A stretch of DNA of 64,000 nucleotides from Bugula neritina. Its lineage: Eukaryota; Bryozoa; Gymnolaemata; Cheilostomatida; Bugulidae. The position numbers were made by a program, and so were the translations under genes. Positions 40,420-52,367 of the stretch are shown here, one piece after another (positions within the stretch are counted from its first letter, which is position 1; each line of letters begins with the position of its first letter). The notes beneath the pieces were generated by a model. The model was not told the origin of the DNA and searched no databases. It saw nothing but the letters and a program-made list of their open reading frames with translations. The DNA is taken from positions 4,149,429 through 4,213,428 of the forward strand of contig OZ037769.1 in NCBI GenBank assembly GCA_964035545.1, read 5' to 3'.

Positions 40420-43400
40420 ATGTGTAAGTATATATATATAAATCTTTACTACGGGATGTTTTTCAATTCCTAGAAATTTGAAATCTATTTGATAAACTTT
40501 CAGCCAAATTTACTTTGAACATATATCTGTACCCACCTTTATTTAGTGATAACTTAATTATGAGAAGATACTTAAACTGAGTAAAATTGATTGTAAGTCA
40601 TTATATATAAATACTGATAGTCAATACAGTACTGACCTATTAATTTAGCTATAGAAATTAAAATATTATAGTAATTGCTCTGTAATTGTGCTTTAACACA
40701 ATTACTAACAAAGTTTTTTGCTTACAGAGACTATATATGTATAGTCTGTACCAAAACATATTTGGAAAATGTCAAGCAAGCTTTTGCTAATGCATAATAA
40801 AAAATGTAGTCGTCCACTACAAACAAAAAAATGTATATAATCTTTGTAATTTAGCTGAGCAAAAACTTTACTTGATGCGTTTCATAAATTTTGATTTCTT
40901 AGCTGTTTTAAGCACACAATGTATTTTCAGAATTAGATAGTAGTTATATGCGATTTTCTTTTTTCAGCTTTTGGAAAACTAACGAAGATTTTTCTGGTGT
41001 GCACTGCTTTGCTACTCGTAGGTACGTAGCGAAAAAGTTAGCTATCTAAAAATGTATAATGTGCCTTTGCCTACTTTAAGACAGTTGTACTGCCTGCCTG
41101 TATCTGTTTTACCAAAACTTTGAGATGACAATCAGTAGATAGAAACAGCAACTTTATACCCACGTAAATTTCAGCACAAAAAAAGTTATCAAATTTATTA
41201 TTCATGCATTCAGTTCAAGGGTGCAATTTTTGTGTACGGATGCTTCATTAAAACAATCATTAACTGTCAGTTACAACTATAGTGCATGCATATATATTAA
41301 TATAATGTGGATTTGGTTATAGTCTTTATAAAGTATTGATTTTGTTGTACTAAAACTGAGCACGTAAATTATCTAAACATTTTATAGATAAACAGTCTTT
41401 CAACTTTTACATTTTATTTTTATTTTAGAAGCACATGGTTTGCATTTCCTTGACAGGTATAACTACCATCACCCATATTATCGTGAGACAGGTAACGTAA
41501 GTTTAAAGTTCAAAAACAAAAATTAACATTTTTATATTATTGCTTCAACATAGTTGAATCAGGTCAATTGAAAATTTACCTTGATTTAGACTTAGCTCTA
41601 TATATAAAGATTATAAAAAGTGCTAGTAAGCTTGATCTATATTTTACAACATATTTTAAAAATTGGATCAACGAAAAAATCAAGAAATATAATTTTCATT
41701 AAAAATAAAGATAGAAATAAAGTTTAATTATCTATAATTTAGGGGTGGGTAACTGGAGGCCCCAGGGCTACCTGTGGTCCCTTGCCAATTTTTCAGTAAC
41801 TCCTAATAATGCTTAAAATAGGTAAATTATGTTGCATAAATTCTGATTATAGCACAGTATAGGCTTGGTAACAAATTACTTTATTATATAATGAAATGTA
41901 ATAATATGTGTTATATATACAATCATGTGGCCCTTTCTTTTGGCTGACTTTTGAACTTGGTCCTCATGCAAAACAATATAGCCAGTATTTTCTTTTAATT
42001 CAAATTTGTATTTTAGTTTGTGAAGACAACTTGATAGACATTTCCTGCAAGTTCACTTGGCTAGTAGAATACAGAACATATGGCAGTTGCTTGAAGTATG
42101 TTAGTTCAACCCTATAAATACAAGGAACATATTTTTATTATATAATCCTAAAGCTTAATGTCATTAGAATAACCACACGTAGACTTATTACTGTATTAAT
42201 GATTAGGATTACATCAAGATTATTATATACACATATTCACCAGAAGATTTTTCTATTATAGCAATTCTAATACCAAGCGATGGCCAGAACTTAAATCGAT
42301 GTTTCTATCACGTACATCAGGTTATTAACAATCACTGCATTTACTTAGGCAAAATTTATGGGGCCTAACACTCTTTGTGCATATGGCTAAGTCAAGTTGG
42401 CATCTACATAAAGATATGTAGTGCAATGTAAAAATCACATACGTGGCATCTCCCAATATGCACTTAGGGCTTTAAATTTTAAAAAAGTTCTTATATATAG
42501 CAACAACGGTATTATGTGTATAAATAATAAACCAAAACTATCGATATAATTGTTTATGTTAGCTTATTATTATTGTACTTAAATGCATTGGTTATAATGC
42601 ATTAGTAATGCATTTATCAACGTCATTATAAATAGATTTGTTAATTTGATTCTGCTGCTATAACTGACGTTATTGTAAAAAATGTGTCTGTATTTTAGAG
42701 CTCGAAAACTATTTGCTGCTGCTACAACCAACTGTAAGGTGAAGGACTCTATTCAGAGAGTTATTCGGGGAGTTGACTTTGTGTTTAAGTTTGCCACAAA
42801 CTGTGCCCGATTTAGGATTGACTTTCCTGCACCTGGTATAAATATTTTATGTCAATATCTAGAGATAAATTTACATGACATTGTAATGTAATGTCTTATA
42901 TTTTGAATAAACAAGCAATTAACTTTATTTATAATATAATTGATGAAATGATCTTGTGCTATTTTTAGATAATAATTATGTTAGGTACCCTTTCACAATT
43001 TGTTGTTTTAGGTTGTCCAAGTCTCTCGGATTGTGTAAAACTTTTAGTTGAGAGTGATGGAAAAACTGTTAATTGGTAAGTAAATTTTATGTTTTATTCA
43101 AGCATGTAAGATAATGGCAAAACTATGTAATATTTCTAAATGACAATTATTATATTGAGTGCAAAAATTCTAAATAAAAAGCATATTATAGTGAGGAAAT
43201 GCTGTTTCGGAAAAGGTAACTCATATAAATTATCAAAACTTCAATCGATTTTTAGTTTAACATGAGTTCAATTACCAGTCTATTAAAACTTTACTAGCTA
43301 GAAATATTGCATAATTATACACTATTGCCTTTTAACATATATTAAAATGAAATTGCTATATAAATGTGGTGTTTTCATTTAAGGATATCAAACTTTGGTA

Positions 43401-43662
43401 TTGCACTTCAATGTCATGTGATCATGCATTGTTGAAGATTGACTATGTTTGACATCAATAATTATAATAAACAATATACAATAATATTATGTAATATTTT
43501 ATTAACAGCAGCAAGAAAGATGCAGCCAATCAGTGCTATGAAGATATTTTGCAAAGAGAAAACTGTGATTTTACTGGTCCAATACAAGATTTGATTATTG
43601 GACAGTTTCTACCTATGGTGTGCCCAGTTATACAACCAGATTTGCCCAAGTGCTATAACTAA
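40420..43662 (+). CDS. Secreted 12-Cys family protein, gene 6
   Basis: Plus-strand exons: 40420-40423, 40968-41021, 41429-41491, 42017-42095, 42699-42835, 43012-43075, 43509-43662 (555 nt, 184 aa plus stop). The signal peptide begins MSFGKLTKIFLVCTALLLV. The variable exon is strikingly His/Tyr-rich (AHGLHFLDRYNYHHPYYRET) and lacks the extra cysteine found there in genes 1-5. The body has the twelve conserved cysteines (VCEDNLIDISC, CPSLSDC, NCSKKDAANQC) and ends KCYN. Its last exon is nearly identical to that of gene 5 over about 65 bases around QDLIIGQFLPMVCPVIQP. It is the last gene of the cluster. Function is unknown. Confidence 0.88.
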
Positions 43663-44485
43663 AATGTCAACTTCTACCACTACTATATTACATCAAAGAT
43701 ATATTATTGGCATTAAAAATTTGTCTTTTAATAATATCTAATTGAGAGTATCAAATGCACACATGTTGCGTTCAAATCTCTGGGAACACTATTGTACTTG
43801 AATATTTTAAAAAGGTTTAGTTCTGGGCATTGATTGTTTACATAGTGTTTTCATTTTATACAGTTGAACAACAAGTAGTTCGAAATAAAATAGTATTGCA
43901 AAAGCTGTTATTAAGAATTTCACCATTATTTTCTGGAAGCTAATTGCATCACAATTATTTATTATTATAAAATCTGTTGCTGCTCTAAAAGCTTCTTTAT
44001 TTTGCATGTATCTTTTGGATATGACCGTACACTAAATTGATGCACAAATACACTTATAATAATTTTGAGCAATTTCTTCTAAACTTATCTGCATGCTAAT
44101 TCAGCTCAAGCTCTGAATGTATTATAAAAGTAAGTGATGAGTAAAAACCTTACTTTAGATTCGTAAGAAACACTTCAGCTAAAAAAGTTTTGAAATTTTA
44201 TTTGAGCTTTTAAAATTGAGATTCATAATTAAGGTGTGGTATCTAATGATCCAAGACAAAAAAAATACTACAGTGTAAAGGTAAAGACTCCAATTTACCT
44301 TTCTTTTAAGCAATAGTATTCTTGCATTTTTAAAGCTATGATTAGACAAGAAAATAAGTTTACAACAGATATATACGCTTAACTATATAAACATTCATAG
44401 ATTATATTATAAGCTGAACTATTTACAGATATTAGTTGCATATATAAAGATTGCGTAAAGTAATTTATTCTTCAACATAACTTGA
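43663..44485. other. Downstream flank of gene 6
   Basis: AT-rich, no exon supported. Confidence 0.4.
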
Positions 44486-44610
44486 AATTTTACCAGTGCA
44501 TCACACGGCTTTTACGACTGTCAGGGTCGATCCTCATTTTGCCATTTCGCGATATTAGCCGCAATAAACAATATATTTTCGTGCGATAACATCGACTGTC
44601 TAGGGCGCTA
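44486..44610. promoter_or_regulatory. CpG-dense patch, possible promoter
   Basis: About eleven CG dinucleotides in roughly 120 bp (for example ttcgcgata, tcgtgcgataac, agggcgcta), in a region where CG is otherwise rare. Such patches often mark promoters or young elements. No TATA box is obvious. Confidence 0.35.
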
Positions 44611-44639
44611 CTGTTGACGAATCAGAACAAAGAGAGCAC

Positions 44640-44732
44640 ATGAGTGCTGTAAACATGTACGTGTTGTTATGGTTACTAATGATGATCTGCTACGTAATTT
44701 TTGTAGTAGACAACTCTCACAGAAATCATTAA
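44640..44732 (+). CDS. Possible 30-residue hydrophobic small ORF
   Basis: An ATG just downstream of the CpG-dense patch opens a 30-codon frame beginning MSAVNMYVLLWLLMMICYVI and ending RNH-stop. It reads like a signal peptide or membrane micropeptide. A short AG...GT segment follows at 44758-44784. It could be chance, a micropeptide or the first exon of an unseen gene. Confidence 0.2.
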   Translation: MSAVNMYVLLWLLMMICYVIFVVDNSHRNH

Positions 44733-45582
44733 TTTGTCTTTTTATTATTTAGCTAACAACTTTTGCCTAGAAAAAAGCAAAGGTAAGGTGGCTCAAGCAA
44801 TCCTGTATTTTTTTAGAATGTTTTAGCTTAAATTCTGTTTGGTTTATCCTACTAGAATGTTACCTGCTGCAGCATCAACACTATCATTGCAAAACTATAT
44901 CTACTTATAACAAAATCTTGATGCACATAGCAAAATTATCTACTTTATTGTGGCGGATGTGCAAGAGTTTGGAGTCATCTCATCAATTACACATAGCAAC
45001 AGAAGAACACAATATAGAAATAACAGAAAGCCAAAGACAGTATACCTTTATTTTTAACCAAAAAAGAATTTTGTTAAACATTATATTGTTTAGTTCACCA
45101 TAAAAAAACTGATTTTACAAGTGGTTACATCTTTTCCGAAAATAAAAGTGCCATGAAGCAGCCGAAAATGAAGTCGTCCGCTCACCAGACACCTAAAAAA
45201 TAATTATGCAACATGATATTTTTAAAATTAAACACAGATATGCAAAAGTCATCACCTACATAATTTTTTATAAATTTAACAAGCTTGTTTAGTGAAAGTG
45301 TATAATACAAACACTAATGTTGATAGCGAAAATGCCATGTTCATGCAAGATAGTAAATCAATATAAATAAGGAGTCATATCATATCTATGTTATATATGT
45401 ATTCAATTCTGGTTTATGCTTTATGCCTTTAACTATGAGTGCACAACCACTAATCCTATTTCTACCAACACCATCTCTACCACTAACAGTACTAACGTCA
45501 GAATCAAAAGCAACTTCACCACTACTACTAATAATGTTATTATTTTATTATTATTACTTCTACTACTATACTACTGCTACTA

Positions 45583-45584
<2 letters not shown>

Positions 45585-45625
<41 letters not shown>

Positions 45626-46130
45626 GCTACTGCTACTACTACTACTGCTACTACTACTACTACTACTACTGCTACTACTACTACTACTACTACTACTGCT
45701 GCTACTGCTGCTGCTACTACTTCTACTACTGCTACTACTACTGCTACTGCTGCTGCTACTACTTCTACTACTGCTACTACTACTGCTACTACTACTACTG
45801 CTACTACTACTTCTACTACTGCTACTACTACTACTACTGCTGCTACTACTGCTACTGCTGCTGCTGCTGCTGCTGCTACTACTTCTACTACTGCTACTAC
45901 TACTGCTACTGCTGCTGCTACTACTTCTACTACTGCTACTACTACTGCTACTACTACTACTGCTACTACTACTTCTACTACTGCTACTACTACTGCTGCT
46001 ACTACTGCTACTGCTGCTGCTGCTACTACTTCTACTACTACTACTACTACTACTAACTAGTACTACTACTGCTACTACTACCAGTACTGCTGCTACTACT
46101 ACTTTTACCACTACTGCCGCCACCACCACT
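45585..46130. repeat. (CTA)/(CTG) trinucleotide repeat tract
   Basis: Over 450 bp of CTA interspersed with CTG (ACT/GCT) and occasional TTC, with larger blocks repeated internally, such as ctactgctactgctgctgct. Long Leu, Thr/Ala and Ser/Arg frames here are repeat artefacts. Confidence 0.95.
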
Positions 46131-46307
46131 ACTAATATTGTTTCTACTACAAGTACTGTAAATCTTACCAGCAGCAAGTTATATTGGAAACTGTTTGCTC
46201 ATTTTATCATTGTATTAGTGCAATAACAAAATGTTTATATTTTAATATAGTCAAACCTTTTAAAAAACTAGGCTGCTACTTATGAACTAAGAAGTTGTGC
46301 TACCCAC

Positions 46308-46396
46308 CTTGATATGCACTCAGCTCCAACACCAAGCAGGTGGTTATGATGCTTCTCCACAATGGCCAGGCCATCCAGCTGTCCGATTGTATGCAT
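46308..46396 (-). CDS. Isolated exon of an unidentified gene (minus strand)
   Basis: An 89-nt segment, GC-richer than its flanks, bounded by TTTTTACGTAG and a GTGGGT donor. It is open in the frame MHTIGQLDGLAIVEKHHNHL followed by LGVGAECISR. The pattern L-x2-L-x5-HH-x2-L-x-GVG recalls the region of mevalonate kinase before its GHMP glycine-rich motif, but no neighbouring exon supplies that motif, so this is only a suggestion. It may be one exon of a gene extending beyond the visible exons, or a relic. Confidence 0.4.
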
Positions 46397-47930
46397 CTAC
46401 GTAAAAATTATTGGCATATGGTGCAAGAAATGATTAAAAACCAGATAGGTGTGCTAGAATTTATACAGCATAATATAGAGTAAGGTAAAAGAGAACAGAC
46501 CGTCAAGTGGTACAGCATAGAAACAATTACTAGCTATTATATGCTTTATAGAAGTTGGCAAATTGTAGCCCACTAGATATGAACTTTGGTTAGCATTTTA
46601 TTTTGGCTTTCAGCAACTGCTTTAATCAATAATCTTGGCAAAACCAATATGTTTACAAATTAACACCTCCACTAGATAGGTATACAGGTCAAAATATTCC
46701 AATTGGTGACATACTAAAAGAAAATGTATATTTATTCATCTTTGAAAGATTGCTAATAATTTATAAAACAGCGTCGAAATCACTAAAGTAACAGCGCAAA
46801 TAAGTTTATTAAACAGCATTATAGGATTGCCTATTACTAGTTTCATGATTTCTATTATTTTACTGGTTTTAAACATAATATAGGCTGAAAAAGCAATATT
46901 AGTTCTCTCACTTTTGCTAACTACATTGCTTGGAAGGCCATCATAATTAGATTAGATCAAACAAATGTGTTGACAGGTAGACTGGAACAGGCCTAAAATT
47001 TGCAAGGTATAATTTAAATTTATCTGGCCTGAAATTGCTGAAACTGACAATACAATAATATGAGAAACAAGCAGGGTTTTTTAATAAAGCTAGCAAAAAT
47101 AATTCCTCTACATATAATTAACATACAGTCCATACATATAATATATTACTATGTCCAGGCAGCAGTGCTTGTTCTAGCCAAAAGAAAACTGATTTAATGG
47201 CTGATTTTAATGGCCAACAAGAAATTTATGGCGCACAGTGGCATTGTCATATTTTTAATATTCAAAATTACAGTTCTAATCTATCAATCATTTTATCAAT
47301 ACTACTATACTATGATCTACTACTGCTGCTGGTTCTACCACTGCTACCATACTGCTGAGTAATGCAAGCTAAGTAATTTAAATTGCAATTAAAAAAATTA
47401 TCGGACTTTCTTTTCTATTACCTGTCCAGTTTAGCATTTCTTTCATCATAGCTTGCCATAGTAACTTGAAAATTCACAGGGTTTGAGTTAGACCTATGGA
47501 ATATACTTACAAGTAGAATGAACCCACAGTTCTGCAATATATCATAAAAACATTCAAAATAAAACTATAGGAAAACCAAGTAAATGCTTCTAAGTATTAG
47601 TGCAAGTAAAGATGCTATGCAATCTATCCAACAAGCAGCCAAATGTCTCAAAATAAGCTTCAGAGTTATAAATATAAAATGTTTCCAAATCAAGGCTAGC
47701 AACACTTCTGTTGTTGTGATAGCAAATTTTGCTTAATAAAGTAAGGAAACCAGCTTCCCTTGCATGACTCAATTTCTATTAAAGAAAAATTATACTCTCC
47801 TATAATCGCTGAAACACAGGCCTGTCACAAGTACATGAATGGTAAATCTAGATGTTTCCCTAAAACCATCATCAAAACAGTAAACACACTGCAAAATATT
47901 TATTTTTACTTTTTCTGCTCAAACATTTAA
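46397..47930. other. No supported gene
   Basis: Some exon-like minus-strand segments (for example 47418-47466 and 47590-47772) show splice-like borders, but their phases do not fit the 46308-46396 exon. Otherwise AT-rich DNA. Confidence 0.35.
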
Positions 47931-47939
47931 ATGGGCTCT

Positions 47940-48455
47940 GCAGGATATGACAAATACCAAAATAATTCCGCTTTGTGAACTAGCAAATATGGACAAACAC
48001 CCTAATATTCACGCCAATAGAAAAGTCTACGCATTTTGTGTTCTCAGCATTCTTCCTTGTGGATGAAAAAAATGGGCAACATGTGGACTGCAAGAATCAA
48101 AGCTCAGCACTTTTCATACCTGGAGTTTAAAATGCATGTTGAGTAAAATCTGGGAAGATAAAATGGTAAATGAAGATGTATTTGAAATCACAGACCCGGA
48201 TTCTCCATCGTCAAAACTGAATTTCTTCTGTCTTCACTGGGCTGGTCAACATGCCAAAGTATCTCATCCACCGCACTCGATTGCATGCATTAATATCAAA
48301 AGGAACTCATCCAGCTAGAAGAACTTATATCTAAGGTTTGAGGATGTCCTGAAACAAGAGCTTAAGGAATTTTACATAAAATCCAATCAATTTACCACCT
48401 CCCAAATGAAGGCAAAGCATTCATGCAGGATGGGCATTCAACACTGAAAACAATA
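47940..48455 (+). pseudogene. Degraded coding relic
   Basis: Two protein-like stretches on the plus strand: one near 47950-48060 with IIPLCELANMDKHPNIHANR, and one near 48136-48450 with NEDVFEITDPDSPSSKLN and, after an in-frame TAG, LRFEDVLKQELKEF. They read like eroded coding sequence, but I cannot name a family. A VFEITD plus helix pattern also starts Rab3GAP catalytic subunits, a weak resemblance only. Confidence 0.25.
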
Positions 48456-49514
48456 TAAAGGGATCCATGGCTAGATGTTCAAGACATGAATGCTAAGGGT
48501 GTCATGCATATGATCACTGAGATATTTATGACAATCTCTCAATATACCTTAGCATATTAAATATGCTTGTAGTTATAGCTATTACTATAGTTGTTATATA
48601 TGCTACTAACTAACAAGCAATAACCGTATTACAAACATAGGTGAATGAGAAAAATAATTCAATAGTGGTGATATCAGTATGGGTATTATAATTTAGCAAT
48701 TGGCATAAAAATTAAAAATGATGAATGTAATGATGGTTAAAGTTATTAGATACCTAAACTTATACCTATATTAATTAAAACAGTGACTTGTTGAAATATA
48801 AATAAATTAATATTCATTAAAACTTCATTGAATTAAAAGATAATTTTGAAGCAAAATGAACAGTTAAAATAAATTTATTCACAATAATTTTAACCCTTTA
48901 TGATCAACCTTAAAATTAAAACTCAAGTATTTGTAGCAAAGTTTTGAATAAAGTTGGATTTTGCAACGGTTTGAGATACTTTCACTAGCACTATGTGCAT
49001 AACTGTATAAGTTTCATCATATTGATACAGTTACATACTCATACTCAAATATATAGTAACATTCTCAATAAATCAGGTATTAGTATTGAGATTGCGTTGG
49101 TCGAGATAACATCATGGTTACTCACTTATGGTTGTATACTTTAGCTTATACTTCTAGTTAAATGTACTACTGCCCTATTATTAAACTTAATCTTAGTCTG
49201 TCATCACTTAGAAAACATAGTTCAGTCTTGAGGCAAATCAGTTTGAGTGTCGTTAGTTTCATTACCAGTAGTCATTAGATTTAGTCAGTGCACTTGAAAT
49301 TTATTGATCAATATTACCATCAAATTTAAGTGACTATTATTATGAATACTATATCCATCAAATATCAAAAACTGCAAACTTAATAAGTATGATTAAGAAA
49401 ATCACAGCCAACATGGCGATGATTGAATTGTATGCTCGTGCTATTGAGATTCCTAACATAAAGGTTAACCTCACATAATGATTAGATAACAATCATATTC
49501 AATTTTTCATTACT
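48456..49514. other. No supported gene
   Basis: AT-rich, no exon or repeat recognised. Confidence 0.35.
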
Positions 49515-49652
49515 GCCATTTGTTAGGAAAAGCATCCAGTCATAATTGCTCCTATGCTCCAAATAAATAATTCCTTAGCCCCATTTAACAAAAAAACCTT
49601 TCCCATCAGGGGTTTCTCACAGGGATGCCAACTATAAACTTGCACAAGTTTT
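49515..49652 (+). mobile_element. SINE, 3' fragment (copy 4)
   Basis: Begins within the core (ttgttaggaaaagcatccag) and runs to tctcacagggatgccaacta and aacttgcacaagttttat. The tRNA-like head is missing. Confidence 0.75.
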
Positions 49653-49869
49653 ATTTAATAGTAAATTAATTTACTTATATAAAAATTATTACATTCACAG
49701 TGATACATTGATGGTCATAATATTTTATATATCAATATCATCATTATGATACAATTATCACTATTACTATTAGTATTACTATATGATAACTTATCAATAA
49801 AACTTCATAAAGTTCATGAAAAACATTAAATATAACAATTTAATCAAAACTAAATCAATGCCAAAGGGC

Positions 49870-52100
49870 AAGGTAGAGTCAAAATTAAATAAGCTATAGG
49901 GCGTAGGCTATAAGTATAAGTATAATTATCACTATAAAACTAAGTGACTGATGAGTTGGTACTTGGTAGCATAAACATAAAATGAGCATAAACAAACATA
50001 AACTAAAACACCATTACATATATGATTTATGACCCTTAGGTTTCTACTTTTAATTTTAGCTTTACCTTGTCTTTTGGCATTGGTTATTGTATTAGTTTAG
50101 GTTACACCACTATCAATTACTATGACTATGAATATGAGTGAGTAGCCTTGCCCGTAGAACTAGGAGTAGGAGTAGATCACTAGTAGTAGAAGTATGGGTA
50201 TCGGGGTATGACTATAAGTATAACTCATAGTCACAGTATGAGTATCTTACTGAAAGTGATACTCATAAACCTAAAGTGATAATCATAATGATACTCAGCA
50301 TAACATGTAAGGTGTATGATACTCAGTCTCAGTTATACAGAGTAGAATATCAAACTTTAAGTTTAACTGCTACTTTAAAGTAGGACTTAGACATCACCAT
50401 TTATGGGTATGTCATACCGTCATAGACTATAGACATAGTATAAGGTTCTAATACTATAAGCATAACTATTACTATTAGTATTACTACTATAAGTATAAGT
50501 CTTTAAGTTTAAGTATAACTATATTTACTATTGATCAATTTCGATTTGATACTATCACTATTAGTATTAGTATTACACTTTACAGTATTACTATTAGTAT
50601 TAGTTGGTCCCATACTGATAGTGATACTCATATCACTACCATTATGATTATCATAATCATTATGATTATGATTAAGAGTACTACAGTGATAGTTATACCC
50701 ACATTTATGCTGATTACTAATTTAATATCACTCTAATCAGTAACTGTTATCACTATGACTATCAGTGAATTATTTATCATTTTATGATTTTATCATAGTC
50801 ATAATGAAACTGATTGAGTGATACTTATAGTAATAGTTATAGCTATACTGGCAGTGATACTGATAGTGATACTGATAGACTTAGACTTAGAGTGAGAGTC
50901 AGAGAGAGAGTGATATTCATATTTATAAATATGATTATTATTATTATAAGTATAACATTAACTAAGAGTAAGAGCAAATGTAATGTCTAATCGTGACATT
51001 ATAACTATTACCATTAGTGCATTCGTATTAGTATTACTATTAGTAGTAGTATTACTAATAATTATTAATCTATTTTTCAATAATAACCATGCATATGCCC
51101 TAGCCTATAAGTTTGAGTACGCCTATGGTATTCCTAATTTAAATTGGATCTTTGGGTCATTTGATCAAAGGAGCAGCGGACTCCGATTAGGCATTGGACC
51201 TTGGGGCGAGGTTCAAGTAAAACCGATATTCGGTCAAAACAGGTCTAGTCTATCATAGTGGCCAGTAATTTATCTGCGCAAGCTTACTCGCCTCTTGTGT
51301 TCATAATAAATTCGGCCTAACTGCTCCGCAAATGGGGCGATAATCATAAGTTTCATAATAATATATTATTAGAGACTAATTTAGTATGTACAGTATACAC
51401 ATGTTAGTAATTACAATCTAGTTCCATTCTTCAAGAAAACCCATTACGAATCAGGTTGGTACTATTGCTATTAGGTTGATAATATTATTAGTAAAACAAT
51501 GTGCTCATTTTTGATATAAATTATTATTACTACTAGTACAGTAGACGTAGTAGTACTAGTAGTAGTAGTAGTAGTACAGTAGTACTAGTAGTAGTAGTAG
51601 TACTCTAGTTACTAGTAGTAGTACTAGTAGACCTACTAGTAGTTCTGATGTCTAATACCTTAATAGTTAGTTATTACTATTACTGATTACTCAATTAGTA
51701 TTACCAGTAGGTAGTAAGAGTAAGTCTAATCTAATGCTGTAATAGATAATTTTTATGACTATCACTACGCCCTATGACTATGAGTTGGTATCAAGTTATA
51801 TTTCATTATTAATTGATTATGCGTTTGTTTACTAAGAAAAATCTAATGGTAGTCTCAGTCCGTTAACTTATATTTAGTTATAATCACTTACAGTACTGAT
51901 TCTTTCTCTTTCAATTTGGAACTTCGTTGTTTTCTGTTCCAATAATTATAATCATAATGCAATAAATTTAAAAGTTACCCAGTGTGAGTGACTAACTAAC
52001 TACAATTTAGGTTCATTCTTGATGAAAACACTATGAGTATAACTATAAGTATTTACTCACTTATAATCGACGCAATAGTAATAAAAAGAAGTTTTGCAAT
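49870..52100. repeat. Cryptically simple ATT/ACT/AGT/GAT tract
   Basis: About 2.2 kb dominated by short words such as attactattagtatta, gtgatactgatagtgatac and (agt)n, including a clean AGT/GTA run at 51541-51640. It looks like an old trinucleotide repeat scrambled by slippage. A non-repetitive, GC-richer island lies at about 51100-51345. A 91-codon frame at 50983-51258 straddles both and has no other support. Confidence 0.7.
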
Positions 52101-52367
52101 GAATTGGGATCCTAGCCTGGAGCTGGTGAAATTGCATATAGCTAATTAACACGGGGTATATTATGTTTCTGAATATTATTATATGTATTTAACTGTTAAG
52201 AATGTAGTGAACAATATTGGTGTATAGATAATTAGGGTTCACTATTACTATGAGTGTCCTAGTCATAGTTGAAAATAAGATGTTCATAATGGTCATTCTC
52301 AAAATATAAAAATATATGCATAACCATTAACAAGTTGAAAATATTTGTTTAAAATGATTTATAGACC

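Noticed and set aside
45416-46226. Long open frames of poly-Leu, poly-Thr/Ala and poly-Ser/Arg
   Set aside because: They are the three readings of the CTA/CTG repeat, with no flanking coding signal.
47418-47466. Minus-strand exon joining the 46308-46396 exon
   Set aside because: Splice borders look good, but in the phase needed for the downstream exon it contains stop codons.
48136-48450. Rab3GAP catalytic subunit pseudogene
   Set aside because: Only VFEITD and a short helix pattern match, with unrelated sequence between. Too weak to name.
50983-51258. 91-aa membrane protein
   Set aside because: The hydrophobic N-terminus is created by the att/agt simple repeat. There is no independent support.
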